Below the pieces are notes generated by a model. That model was not told the DNA's origin and searched no databases. It saw only the letters and a program-made list of their open reading frames with translations. Positions 22,395-27,587 of a DNA stretch of 29,776 bases are shown here, in pieces. The DNA is taken from IMG/VR virus record IMGVR_UViG_3300021247_000143, positions 1 to 29,776 of that record; one strand, 5' to 3'. How positions within the stretch are numbered: the first letter of the stretch is position 1; every line of letters starts with the position of its first letter. The DNA comes from a virus. The translations under genes were made by a program, and so were the position numbers.

Positions 22395-23053
22395 GCAAGC
22401 AAATTGACGCGCTAAAGCTGGCGCTTGAGGCGTTGGAATATGAAGCAAGAGCCTATGCTGTTCATAATGAACTACAAATTCCAAAAACAATTCGTGAAGC
22501 CATCACCGCCATCAAAGAAGCCTTGGCACAGCCAGAGCAGGAGCCTGTGGCGTGGATGCGTGACGACGGAATGAAGGCGATGGTCGCTGACGAAAAGCGA
22601 GCATGGATTGAGTGTGGTCGCGGTCAGTTGGTTGATGATTACAACAAACCGCTTTACAAAAGGCCTTGGAAAGACGATGGCGTGCCTTACACGGTTGTTG
22701 AATGCAACTGCTCTGGCAAAACAACTTTGTTTTCTCCGCCACAGCCATTAAAAGAACCAACAGATAGCATGGTGCTGACTTTGATGGGGAATTCCTTTCT
22801 TGGTAAAGAAGATGCACGCGATGCTTTGCAAGACATATTGCAGGAAACACCTCTCTACACCACCCCACCACAGCGCAAGCCGCTGACGGATGAGCAAGAG
22901 CGCAAAGCGTTTGAGGATTACGCAGTCCGCACGATATGTAATCCAGTTGAATTGCAGCGTGAAAGACTTGGCGGATATACCTCACAAGAACTTAACTATT
23001 TGTGGCGCGGTTGGAAAGCAAGAGCCGCCCACGGCATTAAGGAGCAGCAATGA
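22391..23053 (+). CDS. Ea22-like mosaic phage protein, 220 aa
   Basis: N-terminal coiled helix MSKQIDALKLALEALEYEAR and REAITAIKEALAQ, then QEPVAWMRDDG, an aromatic middle, TPLYTTPPQRKPLTDEQ and C-terminal WKARAAHGIKEQQ. These modules define Ea22-like accessory proteins of lambdoid and environmental phages. AAAGGAG before the ATG at 22391 sets the start; the upstream ATG at 22355 lies in the GIY-YIG gene. Function unknown. Its last codons contain the ribosome binding site of the next gene. Confidence 0.75.
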   Translation: MSKQIDALKLALEALEYEARAYAVHNELQIPKTIREAITAIKEALAQPEQEPVAWMRDDGMKAMVADEKRAWIECGRGQLVDDYNKPLYKRPWKDDGVPYTVVECNCSGKTTLFSPPQPLKEPTDSMVLTLMGNSFLGKEDARDALQDILQETPLYTTPPQRKPLTDEQERKAFEDYAVRTICNPVELQRERLGGYTSQELNYLWRGWKARAAHGIKEQQ

Positions 23054-23283
23054 GTAAAAGAGAACCTGTTGCGTGGATTACAGAAAACGGAAAAGGTTGG
23101 TTGCGTTGGCATAACAAGAATGACGACCACCTTAATAAGACAAGCATTCCACTTTATAAACATCCCAAACGTAAACCCTTAAGCGATGCGGAAATTGCTT
23201 TAATTTCTGCTGAATGTTCGCTGAGAACTTCAAGTGATATTTATTTTGCCCGTGCCATCGAAGCCGCCCACGGCATTAAGGAG
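23024..23283 (+). repeat. 21-bp direct repeat carrying ribosome binding sites
   Basis: Identical 21-base segments at 23024-23044 and 23263-23283 encode AAHGIKE at the ends of two neighbouring genes, and both end in AAGGAG, the ribosome binding site of the following gene. The repeat thus serves coding and initiation at once and marks a module boundary. Confidence 0.8.
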
Positions 23284-23286
23284 TAA
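23050..23286 (+). CDS. Short Ea22-like paralogue, 78 aa
   Basis: Condensed version of the upstream protein: REPVAWITENG, SIPLYKHPKRKPLSDAEIAL and FARAIEAAHGIKE line up with its EPVAW, PLY..P..RKPL and AHGIKE blocks. The middle is missing, as if by deletion after duplication or module exchange. AAGGAG five bases before the ATG comes from the upstream gene's end; TGATG-like spacing indicates coupling. Confidence 0.7.
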   Translation: MSKREPVAWITENGKGWLRWHNKNDDHLNKTSIPLYKHPKRKPLSDAEIALISAECSLRTSSDIYFARAIEAAHGIKE

Positions 23287-23289
23287 GAC

Positions 23290-23496
23290 ATGACAGACGA
23301 AGACGTTGAGAAAATCATTAAACGAAACATGAACTTGCAAATGAACCTTGCCGGTATTCGTGCAGACTTTGAAGAAGCAACACAGCGCACATGGGTTGGG
23401 CTGGATGAGGAAGATGATATTGATTGGGAAGAAGGTGGCAGCTTGAGAGATTTAGTAGAAGCTGTCGAGGCAAAACTAAAGGAAAAAAACACATGA
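23290..23496 (+). CDS. Acidic helical phage protein, 68 aa
   Basis: MTDEDVEKIIKRNMNLQMNL, an acidic middle (GLDEEDDIDWEEGGS) and a helix LRDLVEAVEAKLKEKNT. AAGGAG from the 21-bp repeat lies six bases before the ATG. No domain. Strongly acidic proteins of this size are common in early phage operons. The stop overlaps a 12-codon micro-ORF. Confidence 0.6.
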   Translation: MTDEDVEKIIKRNMNLQMNLAGIRADFEEATQRTWVGLDEEDDIDWEEGGSLRDLVEAVEAKLKEKNT

Positions 23497-23531
23497 GTGG
23501 ATGGCGTAAACGTGGTGGCGGAAGAAAATGA
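23493..23531 (+). CDS. Bridging micro-ORF, 12 aa (MSGWRKRGGGRK)
   Basis: Starts inside the previous TGA (ATGA) and ends TGA inside the next ATG (ATGA). Without it a 31-base gap would separate two otherwise coupled genes. The peptide is basic and Gly-rich. It may only carry ribosomes from one gene to the next. Too short for codon statistics. Confidence 0.45.
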   Translation: MSGWRKRGGGRK

Positions 23532-23791
23532 GATATGCAGCAAGGGTTGACGCAAACCAAGACCAAATTGTTTCTGCTTTACGCGCTGCTGGTGCTTATG
23601 TCTGGATTATTGGCTTGCCTGTGGACTTACTGGTTGGCTACAACGGGCAAACCTATCTGGTAGAGGTTAAAACCAATTCCAAAAAAGGTTTAACAAAACT
23701 ACAACAGGTTTTTTTTGAGAAGTGGGTTGGTGGTCGCCTAGAACGAATTGAAGGGCCAGAACAGGCTTTAAGAATGATTGGAGTGATATGA
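23528..23791 (+). CDS. VRR-NUC / resolvase-like nuclease, 87 aa
   Basis: Compact PD-(D/E)XK fold: ANQDQIVSALRAAGAYVWII (N-terminal helix), PVDLLVGYNGQTYLVEVKTN (Asp of PD-like motif, Glu-x-Lys) and a C-terminal LTKLQQVFFEKW helix as in VRR-NUC proteins. This size is the minimal phage Holliday-junction-type nuclease. It sits four genes before the DUF968 nuclease and two before NinB, a recombination group. Coupled by ATGA on both sides. Confidence 0.8.
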   Translation: MRYAARVDANQDQIVSALRAAGAYVWIIGLPVDLLVGYNGQTYLVEVKTNSKKGLTKLQQVFFEKWVGGRLERIEGPEQALRMIGVI

Positions 23792-24039
23792 GTATTGAAA
23801 AAACATTGAAACAACGCCAAAAGACATACGGTGAATTTGCAGAACACGCAAAAATTAGCCAAGAACTAAAAGCGGTCCTTTGGAAATACGACTATCAAAA
23901 CTTAGCGCCTGACCAATGCGAGGCTTTGGAAATGATTTGTCACAAGATCGCTCGAATCCTGAATGGCGACCCTGATTACTTTGACAGTTGGCATGACGTT
24001 GCGGGATATAGCACTTTGGTGGCAGATAGGCTCAAATGA
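23788..24039 (+). CDS. Conserved phage protein, DUF6378-like, 83 aa
   Basis: KTLKQRQKTYGEFAEHAKIS, LAPDQCEALEMICHKIARIL and NGDPDYFDSWHDVAGYSTLV form a well-conserved signature of small phage proteins (DUF6378 type). Helical, with His/Asp residues that could bind metal. It lies between the nuclease and NinB. Function unknown; context suggests nucleotide or DNA metabolism. Confidence 0.75.
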   Translation: MSIEKTLKQRQKTYGEFAEHAKISQELKAVLWKYDYQNLAPDQCEALEMICHKIARILNGDPDYFDSWHDVAGYSTLVADRLK

Positions 24040-24443
24040 AATACGACCTTGACAGCTACGAGCAGGCGCAAGCCTTGATGACTAGCCTTTGGCCAAAAGT
24101 CCGTGAGGCTTTGGTTTATGGAAAGAAGTTAACGCTTGAGATCAAGGCGCAGAGCAAAAGCCGTGAGCAAGAGGAAAAATACCACGCCATCATTGGTGAC
24201 ATTGCCAAGCAAGCGCAGCATATGGGCGCAAAGTGGGATTCTGAAACATGGAAACGCTTGCTGGTGGACAAATATTGCCGTGAAACAGGTCTAAACAATC
24301 AAATTATGGCTAATTTGGACAACGATGGATTGGTTCAGCTTGGCTTTCAAACACGCAAGTTCACCAAAGAACAAGCCAGCGAATTCGTGGAATTCCTTAT
24401 GGCATGGGCTTCTCAGCATGGTGTTGAATTAAAAGGTGAATGA
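24036..24443 (+). CDS. ninB: NinB-like recombination protein, 135 aa
   Basis: QSKSREQEEKYHAIIGDIAK, MGAKWDSETWKRLLVDKYCRE and TRKFTKEQASEFVEFLMAWA are NinB (Orf-type) hallmarks. Lambda Orf/NinB supplies mediator function for phage recombination, binding ssDNA and SSB. Length about 135 aa is normal. Coupled to the DUF6378 gene by ATGA. In this genome it would assist the ERF/exonuclease pair encoded on the other strand. Confidence 0.85.
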   Translation: MKYDLDSYEQAQALMTSLWPKVREALVYGKKLTLEIKAQSKSREQEEKYHAIIGDIAKQAQHMGAKWDSETWKRLLVDKYCRETGLNNQIMANLDNDGLVQLGFQTRKFTKEQASEFVEFLMAWASQHGVELKGE

Positions 24444-24446
24444 TAA

Positions 24447-24680
24447 ATGTTTGATAAAAATGAAATCATTGAGATGGCTAGACAGGCTGGCTATCAGCAC
24501 CCAGATGCAGTTGGCCAATGCGAAGACTTCGCATATTTTGATTTTGAAACCTTTGCCAAACTGGTAGCAGCTAAAGAGCGTGAAGCGTGTGCGGAGATAT
24601 GTGACCGTTTCCAAGCGCGTGACGTTGGTATGCAACCCGCAGAATGTGCTGGCGCAATCCGAGCAAGAGGTGAAGCATGA
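24447..24680 (+). CDS. Small phage protein, 77 aa
   Basis: MFDKNEIIEMARQAGYQHPD, then FAKLVAAKEREACAEICD and a C-terminal ECAGAIRARGEA. The EREACA...AIRARG pattern is a recurring phage small-protein signature of unknown role. It follows NinB by three bases and ends with ATGA into the next gene. Confidence 0.65.
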   Translation: MFDKNEIIEMARQAGYQHPDAVGQCEDFAYFDFETFAKLVAAKEREACAEICDRFQARDVGMQPAECAGAIRARGEA

Positions 24681-25138
24681 GCCGTAAACGCTGTAAGCGA
24701 AAGATTTATCCTTTGATAAACAGCCTAGCCCACGGACTAGCTGGCGCTGCTATCTCAGACAACGCAGCTTTAGACAAACTGCGCCTGTGTGAGCTGTCAG
24801 CCATTGACAACATGGTTCATGGTCGTGGAACAACAGAAGACTGGCGATGGCTTGCGGATGTAGTCAACATTGCTGAAACAATGGCAAAAGCTGGCATTGG
24901 GCCTGAAGTCTTGCCGTATTGCCAAGAATCACAGAAAGCACTATTGGAAGCCGCAGACCGTTATCAAAAGACAGGAAAAATGGGTTTGTCAGGCGTTGGA
25001 TTGAGCAACATCAAGGAAATGTGGGAATACCACGACCTTCAGCGCACAAGCATTGCCAGGTCAGAATACGAGAAAATGATTCGCAAGACCGCCAATTACA
25101 TTAAAAGTCGTGGACATGACGTTGTGGAGATCGTATGA
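24677..25138 (+). CDS. Conserved phage protein, 153 aa
   Basis: MSRKRCKRKIYPLINSLAHG, LDKLRLCELSAIDNMVHGRG and DWRWLADVVNIAETMA match a common phage family seen near ninB/ninG regions. Mostly helical and soluble; no catalytic motif. Might be a transcription or antitermination accessory by position, but this is only a guess. ATGA overlaps on both sides. Confidence 0.7.
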   Translation: MSRKRCKRKIYPLINSLAHGLAGAAISDNAALDKLRLCELSAIDNMVHGRGTTEDWRWLADVVNIAETMAKAGIGPEVLPYCQESQKALLEAADRYQKTGKMGLSGVGLSNIKEMWEYHDLQRTSIARSEYEKMIRKTANYIKSRGHDVVEIV

Positions 25139-25269
25139 CAACAGGAAACATTTGGCTTGATGCCTTAATCTGCGCTTTAGCTGGCATTTGCTTTGGCGCT
25201 CTTTTTGTTTATAGCGAAGTAGAACGAGAAAAGTTCTTGCGTGGCGATTATGACAAGGTTAAAAAGTGA
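25135..25269 (+). CDS. Single-span membrane micro-protein, 44 aa
   Basis: Residues 7-27 (WLDALICALAGICFGALFVYS) form one membrane span, followed by a charged tail EVEREKFLRGDYDKVKK. Starts in the previous stop and ends in the next start (GTGA). The tight coupling on both sides and amphipathic plan support a real gene. Confidence 0.6.
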   Translation: MTTGNIWLDALICALAGICFGALFVYSEVEREKFLRGDYDKVKK

Positions 25270-25592
25270 TTGCAATTCCCAAGTTCAACTACTTTCGTAG
25301 CAAAGCACACCTAAAGAACGTAGCCAGCTTGCCTTGTCAAAACTGCTACATAGAAGGCGAAACCCAAGCCGCCCACAGCAATTGGGTTGATTTGGGTGGC
25401 AAAGGCCGTGGTCTGAAAGCGTCTGATGAATACACGGCTGCACTTTGCCAATCTTGCCACGCTCAAATTGATAGTGGCGCCAGATTAACCAAAGAACAAC
25501 GCCGCGACCTTTGGGTAATGGCTTGGCAAAAAACTATGGCAAAGCTAAAAGGCCAAGGTCAATGGCCTGAAGACCTTAACCGTGAGCCTTAG
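25266..25592 (+). CDS. DUF968 / NinG-type HNH-like nuclease, 108 aa
   Basis: GTG start overlapping the previous stop. LPCQNCYIEGETQAAHSNW, then EYTAALCQSCHAQIDSGARL carry Cys24/27, His37, Cys61/64 and His65, a zinc-HNH layout of DUF968 proteins, which replace NinG/Rap in recombination regions. It ends the rightward early block beside NinB. The last 17 bases overlap a convergent minus-strand gene. Confidence 0.75.
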   Translation: MIAIPKFNYFRSKAHLKNVASLPCQNCYIEGETQAAHSNWVDLGGKGRGLKASDEYTAALCQSCHAQIDSGARLTKEQRRDLWVMAWQKTMAKLKGQGQWPEDLNREP

Positions 25593-25740
25593 AAGCTGGC
25601 ATCTTTTCGTGACGCTTGAGTTCTTTTTCAACGGCAGCAATGCGGCGCATTTCTTCACGATGCTCTTTAATGGGTTCGTAATGACCAGTTGGGGTTTTCT
25701 TGGCTTTCATGTCGCCAGAGATTTTGAAGTTGGTAGCCAT
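25576..25740 (-). CDS. Small charged phage protein, 54 aa
   Basis: MATNFKISGDMKAKKTPTGH, EHREEMRRIAAVEKELKRHE and a KAHG end: very basic/acidic helix, soluble. AGGAA lies six bases before the ATG. Only minus-strand gene in this part, with its own leader facing the divergent 71-aa gene. Looks like a member of a recurrent small phage family; role unknown. Confidence 0.65.
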   Translation of the reverse strand: MATNFKISGDMKAKKTPTGHYEPIKEHREEMRRIAAVEKELKRHEKMPASKAHG

Positions 25741-25762
25741 AAAATTTCCTGTTAAAATTGCA

Positions 25763-25791
25763 TTGACATTGTGCCACTAACGGCATAAAGT
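25763..25791 (+). promoter_or_regulatory. Strong rightward promoter before the packaging block
   Basis: Consensus -35 TTGACA (25763-25768), 17-base spacer, -10 TAAAGT (25786-25791). Transcription would begin near 25798 and read through the small genes and GroES toward the terminases. A leftward partner promoter is less clear (TTGGTG, 18 bases, CACAAT). Confidence 0.6.
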
Positions 25792-25804
25792 CACCAAACA
25801 ATCA

Positions 25805-25819
25805 ATTTCCAAAGGAAAT
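25805..25819 (+). promoter_or_regulatory. Hairpin over the ribosome binding site of the 71-aa gene
   Basis: ATTTCC-AAA-GGAAAT is a perfect six-base inverted repeat. Its right arm contains the AGGAA ribosome binding site, so folding could reduce initiation. The loop is only three bases. Confidence 0.4.
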
Positions 25820-25822
25820 ATC

Positions 25823-26038
25823 ATGGGTAAAATGGATTCAAACAAAGGCGTTCCAAGCACTACTGGCGCAAAAGCACCAATGGGCGCAACTTCTTCTGAC
25901 CGTAGCGGCGAGCGCACAGGTTCATTGAAAGGTGGCGTTGGCATGGGCATGGAAGACAAAGTCGGTGCTGACAAGCAGTTCAACACTGGCAAGACTTCTG
26001 GCATCTGCTACGTTAAAGAAAAAGCAGCTTACCGCTAA
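25823..26038 (+). CDS. Gly/Ser-rich disordered phage protein, 71 aa
   Basis: MGKMDSNKGVPSTTGAKAPM, Gly/Ser/Thr/Lys-rich middle, ending DKQFNTGKTSGICYVKEKAA. It looks disordered with a short conserved C-terminal strand; the DKQFNTG phrase recurs in phage proteins. AAAGGAA precedes the ATG. Probably expressed strongly from the promoter just upstream. Could be an abundant virion or DNA-binding protein; unknown. Confidence 0.6.
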   Translation: MGKMDSNKGVPSTTGAKAPMGATSSDRSGERTGSLKGGVGMGMEDKVGADKQFNTGKTSGICYVKEKAAYR

Positions 26039-26043
26039 AAAGC

Positions 26044-26080
26044 GAAGCCCAAGCAGCCGTGAAGGGACTGCAAGGGCTTC
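26044..26080 (+). other. Stem-loop between small genes
   Basis: GAAGCCC (26044-26050) pairs with GGGCTTC (26074-26080), and GCAG (26053-26056) with CTGC (26068-26071), separated by an AA/AA internal loop. The apical loop is 11 bases. No T run follows, so it is more likely an RNA processing or attenuator element than a terminator. Confidence 0.5.
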
Positions 26081-26108
26081 TAGCCAAATCAAATAAGGAG
26101 ATTTGAAT

Positions 26109-26336
26109 ATGGTTGAACGTCATTGTAAAGCCTGTGACCATTTTGTAGATAGTGGTCACAGCATTGGTGTTTGTCGGCGTTATCCGCTGTTTCAAACCCG
26201 TTCACCGCATGATTGGTGTGGTGAGTTTTTGCCTGTGCCTTATTCAGAGCCAGTGCCTGAAATGCTTGCTTTGCCTGTCCGTGAAATGACGGAAGACAAG
26301 CCTAAACGCAAATATACACGCAAGGCTGACAAATGA
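26109..26336 (+). CDS. Small cysteine-rich zinc-binding protein, 75 aa
   Basis: HCKACDHFVDSGHSIGVCRR with DWCGEF gives four cysteines (6, 9, 22, 37) in a phage-conserved arrangement, and a basic tail KPKRKYTRKADK. AAGGAG eight bases before the ATG at 26109 sets the start over a TTG at 26103. Likely one zinc ion; nucleic-acid binding is plausible because of the basic tail. Confidence 0.7.
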   Translation: MVERHCKACDHFVDSGHSIGVCRRYPLFQTRSPHDWCGEFLPVPYSEPVPEMLALPVREMTEDKPKRKYTRKADK

Positions 26337-26617
26337 ACATCAAGCCATTGCGAGACAAAATCATTGTCAAACCTGAACAACGTTTTAAGTCCGAAGTGTT
26401 GGACTTGAGCAAAGTTGAAGGCTATCCCACGACAGGCCATGTGGTCGCCTTGGGTGATGAGGCAGAGCGCATGGGGCTAAAAATGGGCGATAAAGTCCAC
26501 TTTGGCACTATTGCTGGCACAGCTAAAGATGAATATTTGAAGTTTGAGCCAATCAAATTGGGTGAAGACACCTGTTTGCGGATGAGCTGGCAGGATATTT
26601 GCGCTGTTGAAGAATGA
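26333..26617 (+). CDS. GroES-like co-chaperonin (Cpn10), 94 aa
   Basis: MNIKPLRDKIIVKPEQRFKS matches the GroES N-terminus; the mobile-loop region (SEVLDLSKVEGYPT) leads to GHVVALG, and GDKVHFG plus the C-terminal SWQDICAVEE correspond to GroES GD.V.F and SE.DILA.VE. It would cap host GroEL, likely to fold capsid proteins, as T4 gp31 does. Length equals bacterial GroES. No GroEL is in the window. Coupled by ATGA to both neighbours. Confidence 0.85.
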   Translation: MNIKPLRDKIIVKPEQRFKSEVLDLSKVEGYPTTGHVVALGDEAERMGLKMGDKVHFGTIAGTAKDEYLKFEPIKLGEDTCLRMSWQDICAVEE

Positions 26618-26817
26618 TAGTCAAAGAAAACATCTACACATTGGCAATGGCTTACGGGATAGCCAAGAAACAGTTGGAGTTCTACAAAAAGAACAAAAAC
26701 CGTTACTATGCCGATATGTATAAGGGAATCGTTTACTCGTTTGAGGAACGGTTCAGGAACTTGAACGAGGACATTGACGTTTTGTCGTACTTTGGGGAAA
26801 ACCATGCCATTAGTTAA
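26614..26817 (+). CDS. Small helical protein, 67 aa
   Basis: MIVKENIYTLAMAYGIAKKQ, EFYKKNKNRYYADMYKGIVY and RFRNLNEDIDVLSYFG: Lys/Tyr-rich helical protein with no known domain. It starts in the GroES stop (ATGA) and overlaps the next small gene by 14 bases. Co-expression with GroES might mean an assembly function. Unknown. Confidence 0.55.
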   Translation: MIVKENIYTLAMAYGIAKKQLEFYKKNKNRYYADMYKGIVYSFEERFRNLNEDIDVLSYFGENHAIS

Positions 26818-26950
26818 AAGCAAATCCGAAAAGGCGTTTAAATCTAACGTCAAGGCAGAAGTGAAAGCAGGCAAGCCTGTGAAGCAAGCCGTGGCGATTG
26901 CCTATTCTGAAAAGCGTGAAGCTGCTAAAAAGCCAGCAAAGAAAAAATGA
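26804..26950 (+). CDS. Lysine-rich micro-protein, 48 aa
   Basis: MPLVKSKSEKAFKSNVKAEV, then GKPVKQAVAIAYSEKREAAKK and a KPAKKK tail. The sequence is a recurrent small phage protein near packaging genes (DUF6496-like type). Highly basic, so it may bind DNA or RNA, or sit in the capsid with DNA. Its stop overlaps the small terminase start (ATGA). Confidence 0.7.
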   Translation: MPLVKSKSEKAFKSNVKAEVKAGKPVKQAVAIAYSEKREAAKKPAKKK

Positions 26951-27375
26951 CTGAAATAACTGATACACCCCAAGAAAAGCGCCCTGTTGGTCGCCCGTCA
27001 CTTTACGACCCTGCTTATTGCGAAATGGTTATAGATTTGGGGAAAATCGGTAAATCAGTAGAACAAATTGCCGCAAATATTGGCGTTGGTACTAAAACGC
27101 TATATAACTGGCGGGATGAACATCCTGAATTTTTACATGCCTTGGACTTAGCCAAAGACTTTGAGCAAGCATGGTGGGAAGAACAAGCGCAGGCTTACAT
27201 GGTTGAAAACAAGGAAAGTGACCGCCTGAACGCATCGTTGTGGTCAAGATCAATGGCTGCTCGATTCCCGAAGAAGTACCGTGAAAGCACAAAGACTGAG
27301 ATTACGGGTGCTGATGGTGCGCCGTTGCTGTCTGGTATCAACGTGACGTTTGTGAAGCCGCAAGAAGAAGAATAA
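26947..27375 (+). CDS. Terminase small subunit, 142 aa
   Basis: RPVGRPSLYDPAYCEMVIDL, SVEQIAANIGVGTKTLYNWRD (helix-turn-helix) and LNASLWSRSMAARFPKKY are the small terminase pattern: it binds the packaging site and loads the large subunit. Ends with an acidic tail (VKPQEEE). Located upstream of the large subunit as usual, but separated by 212 non-coding bases with strong secondary structure, which may hold its recognition site. Confidence 0.85.
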   Translation: MTEITDTPQEKRPVGRPSLYDPAYCEMVIDLGKIGKSVEQIAANIGVGTKTLYNWRDEHPEFLHALDLAKDFEQAWWEEQAQAYMVENKESDRLNASLWSRSMAARFPKKYRESTKTEITGADGAPLLSGINVTFVKPQEEE

Positions 27376-27386
27376 TTAACACGCAT

Positions 27387-27568
27387 GGGGACTGGAGTGG
27401 GCTGTCCCGAACCATACCCTTCTGATGGCCTGTGCCATTGGATAGGTGCACGAATGACTAAGGTCAAGGGTCTTTGGTTTGCAGTCCTCAGCCGTGTTGG
27501 TGAAGTTCAGAATCTGGAACGCTAGGCGCATCGCTTAGAAGACTATCGGGGTAAAAGTCCGATGCGCC
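27387..27568 (+). ncRNA. Candidate structured RNA (or packaging site) between terminase genes
   Basis: The 212-base interval 27376-27587 has no good ORF but nested pairings. GGGGACTG (27387-27394) pairs with CAGTCCTC (27482-27489), AACCA (27410-27414) with TGGTT (27475-27479), and ACCCTT (27416-27421) with AAGGGT (27466-27471). Inner hairpins are ATGGC/GCCAT around CTGT and TGAC/GTCA around TAAG. A separate 3' hairpin pairs GGCGCATCG (27525-27533) with CGATGCGCC (27560-27568), with an inner GACT/AGTC. The terminase ribosome binding site AAGGAAG lies just beyond. Function unknown: cis-regulatory RNA, small RNA or pac-linked structure. Confidence 0.6.
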
Positions 27569-27587
27569 AACAACTTAAAAGGAAGAA

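Noticed and set aside
22512-22985. 157-aa minus-strand open frame
   Set aside because: Lies wholly antisense to the Ea22-like gene, with no ribosome binding site or recognisable domain.
26422-26874. 150-aa minus-strand open frame
   Set aside because: Antisense to the well-supported GroES and neighbouring small genes; no ribosome binding site or domain.
27525-27568. tRNA-like hairpin with a 9-bp terminal stem
   Set aside because: No D-arm, anticodon arm or T-arm arrangement and only 44 bases; it is one stem with an inner stem, not a cloverleaf.
27376-27587. Group I intron (GACTA...AGTC segments recall P7)
   Set aside because: Both flanking terminase genes are complete, so no exon is split; the P7-like strands are only 11 bases apart and no P3/P8 is visible.
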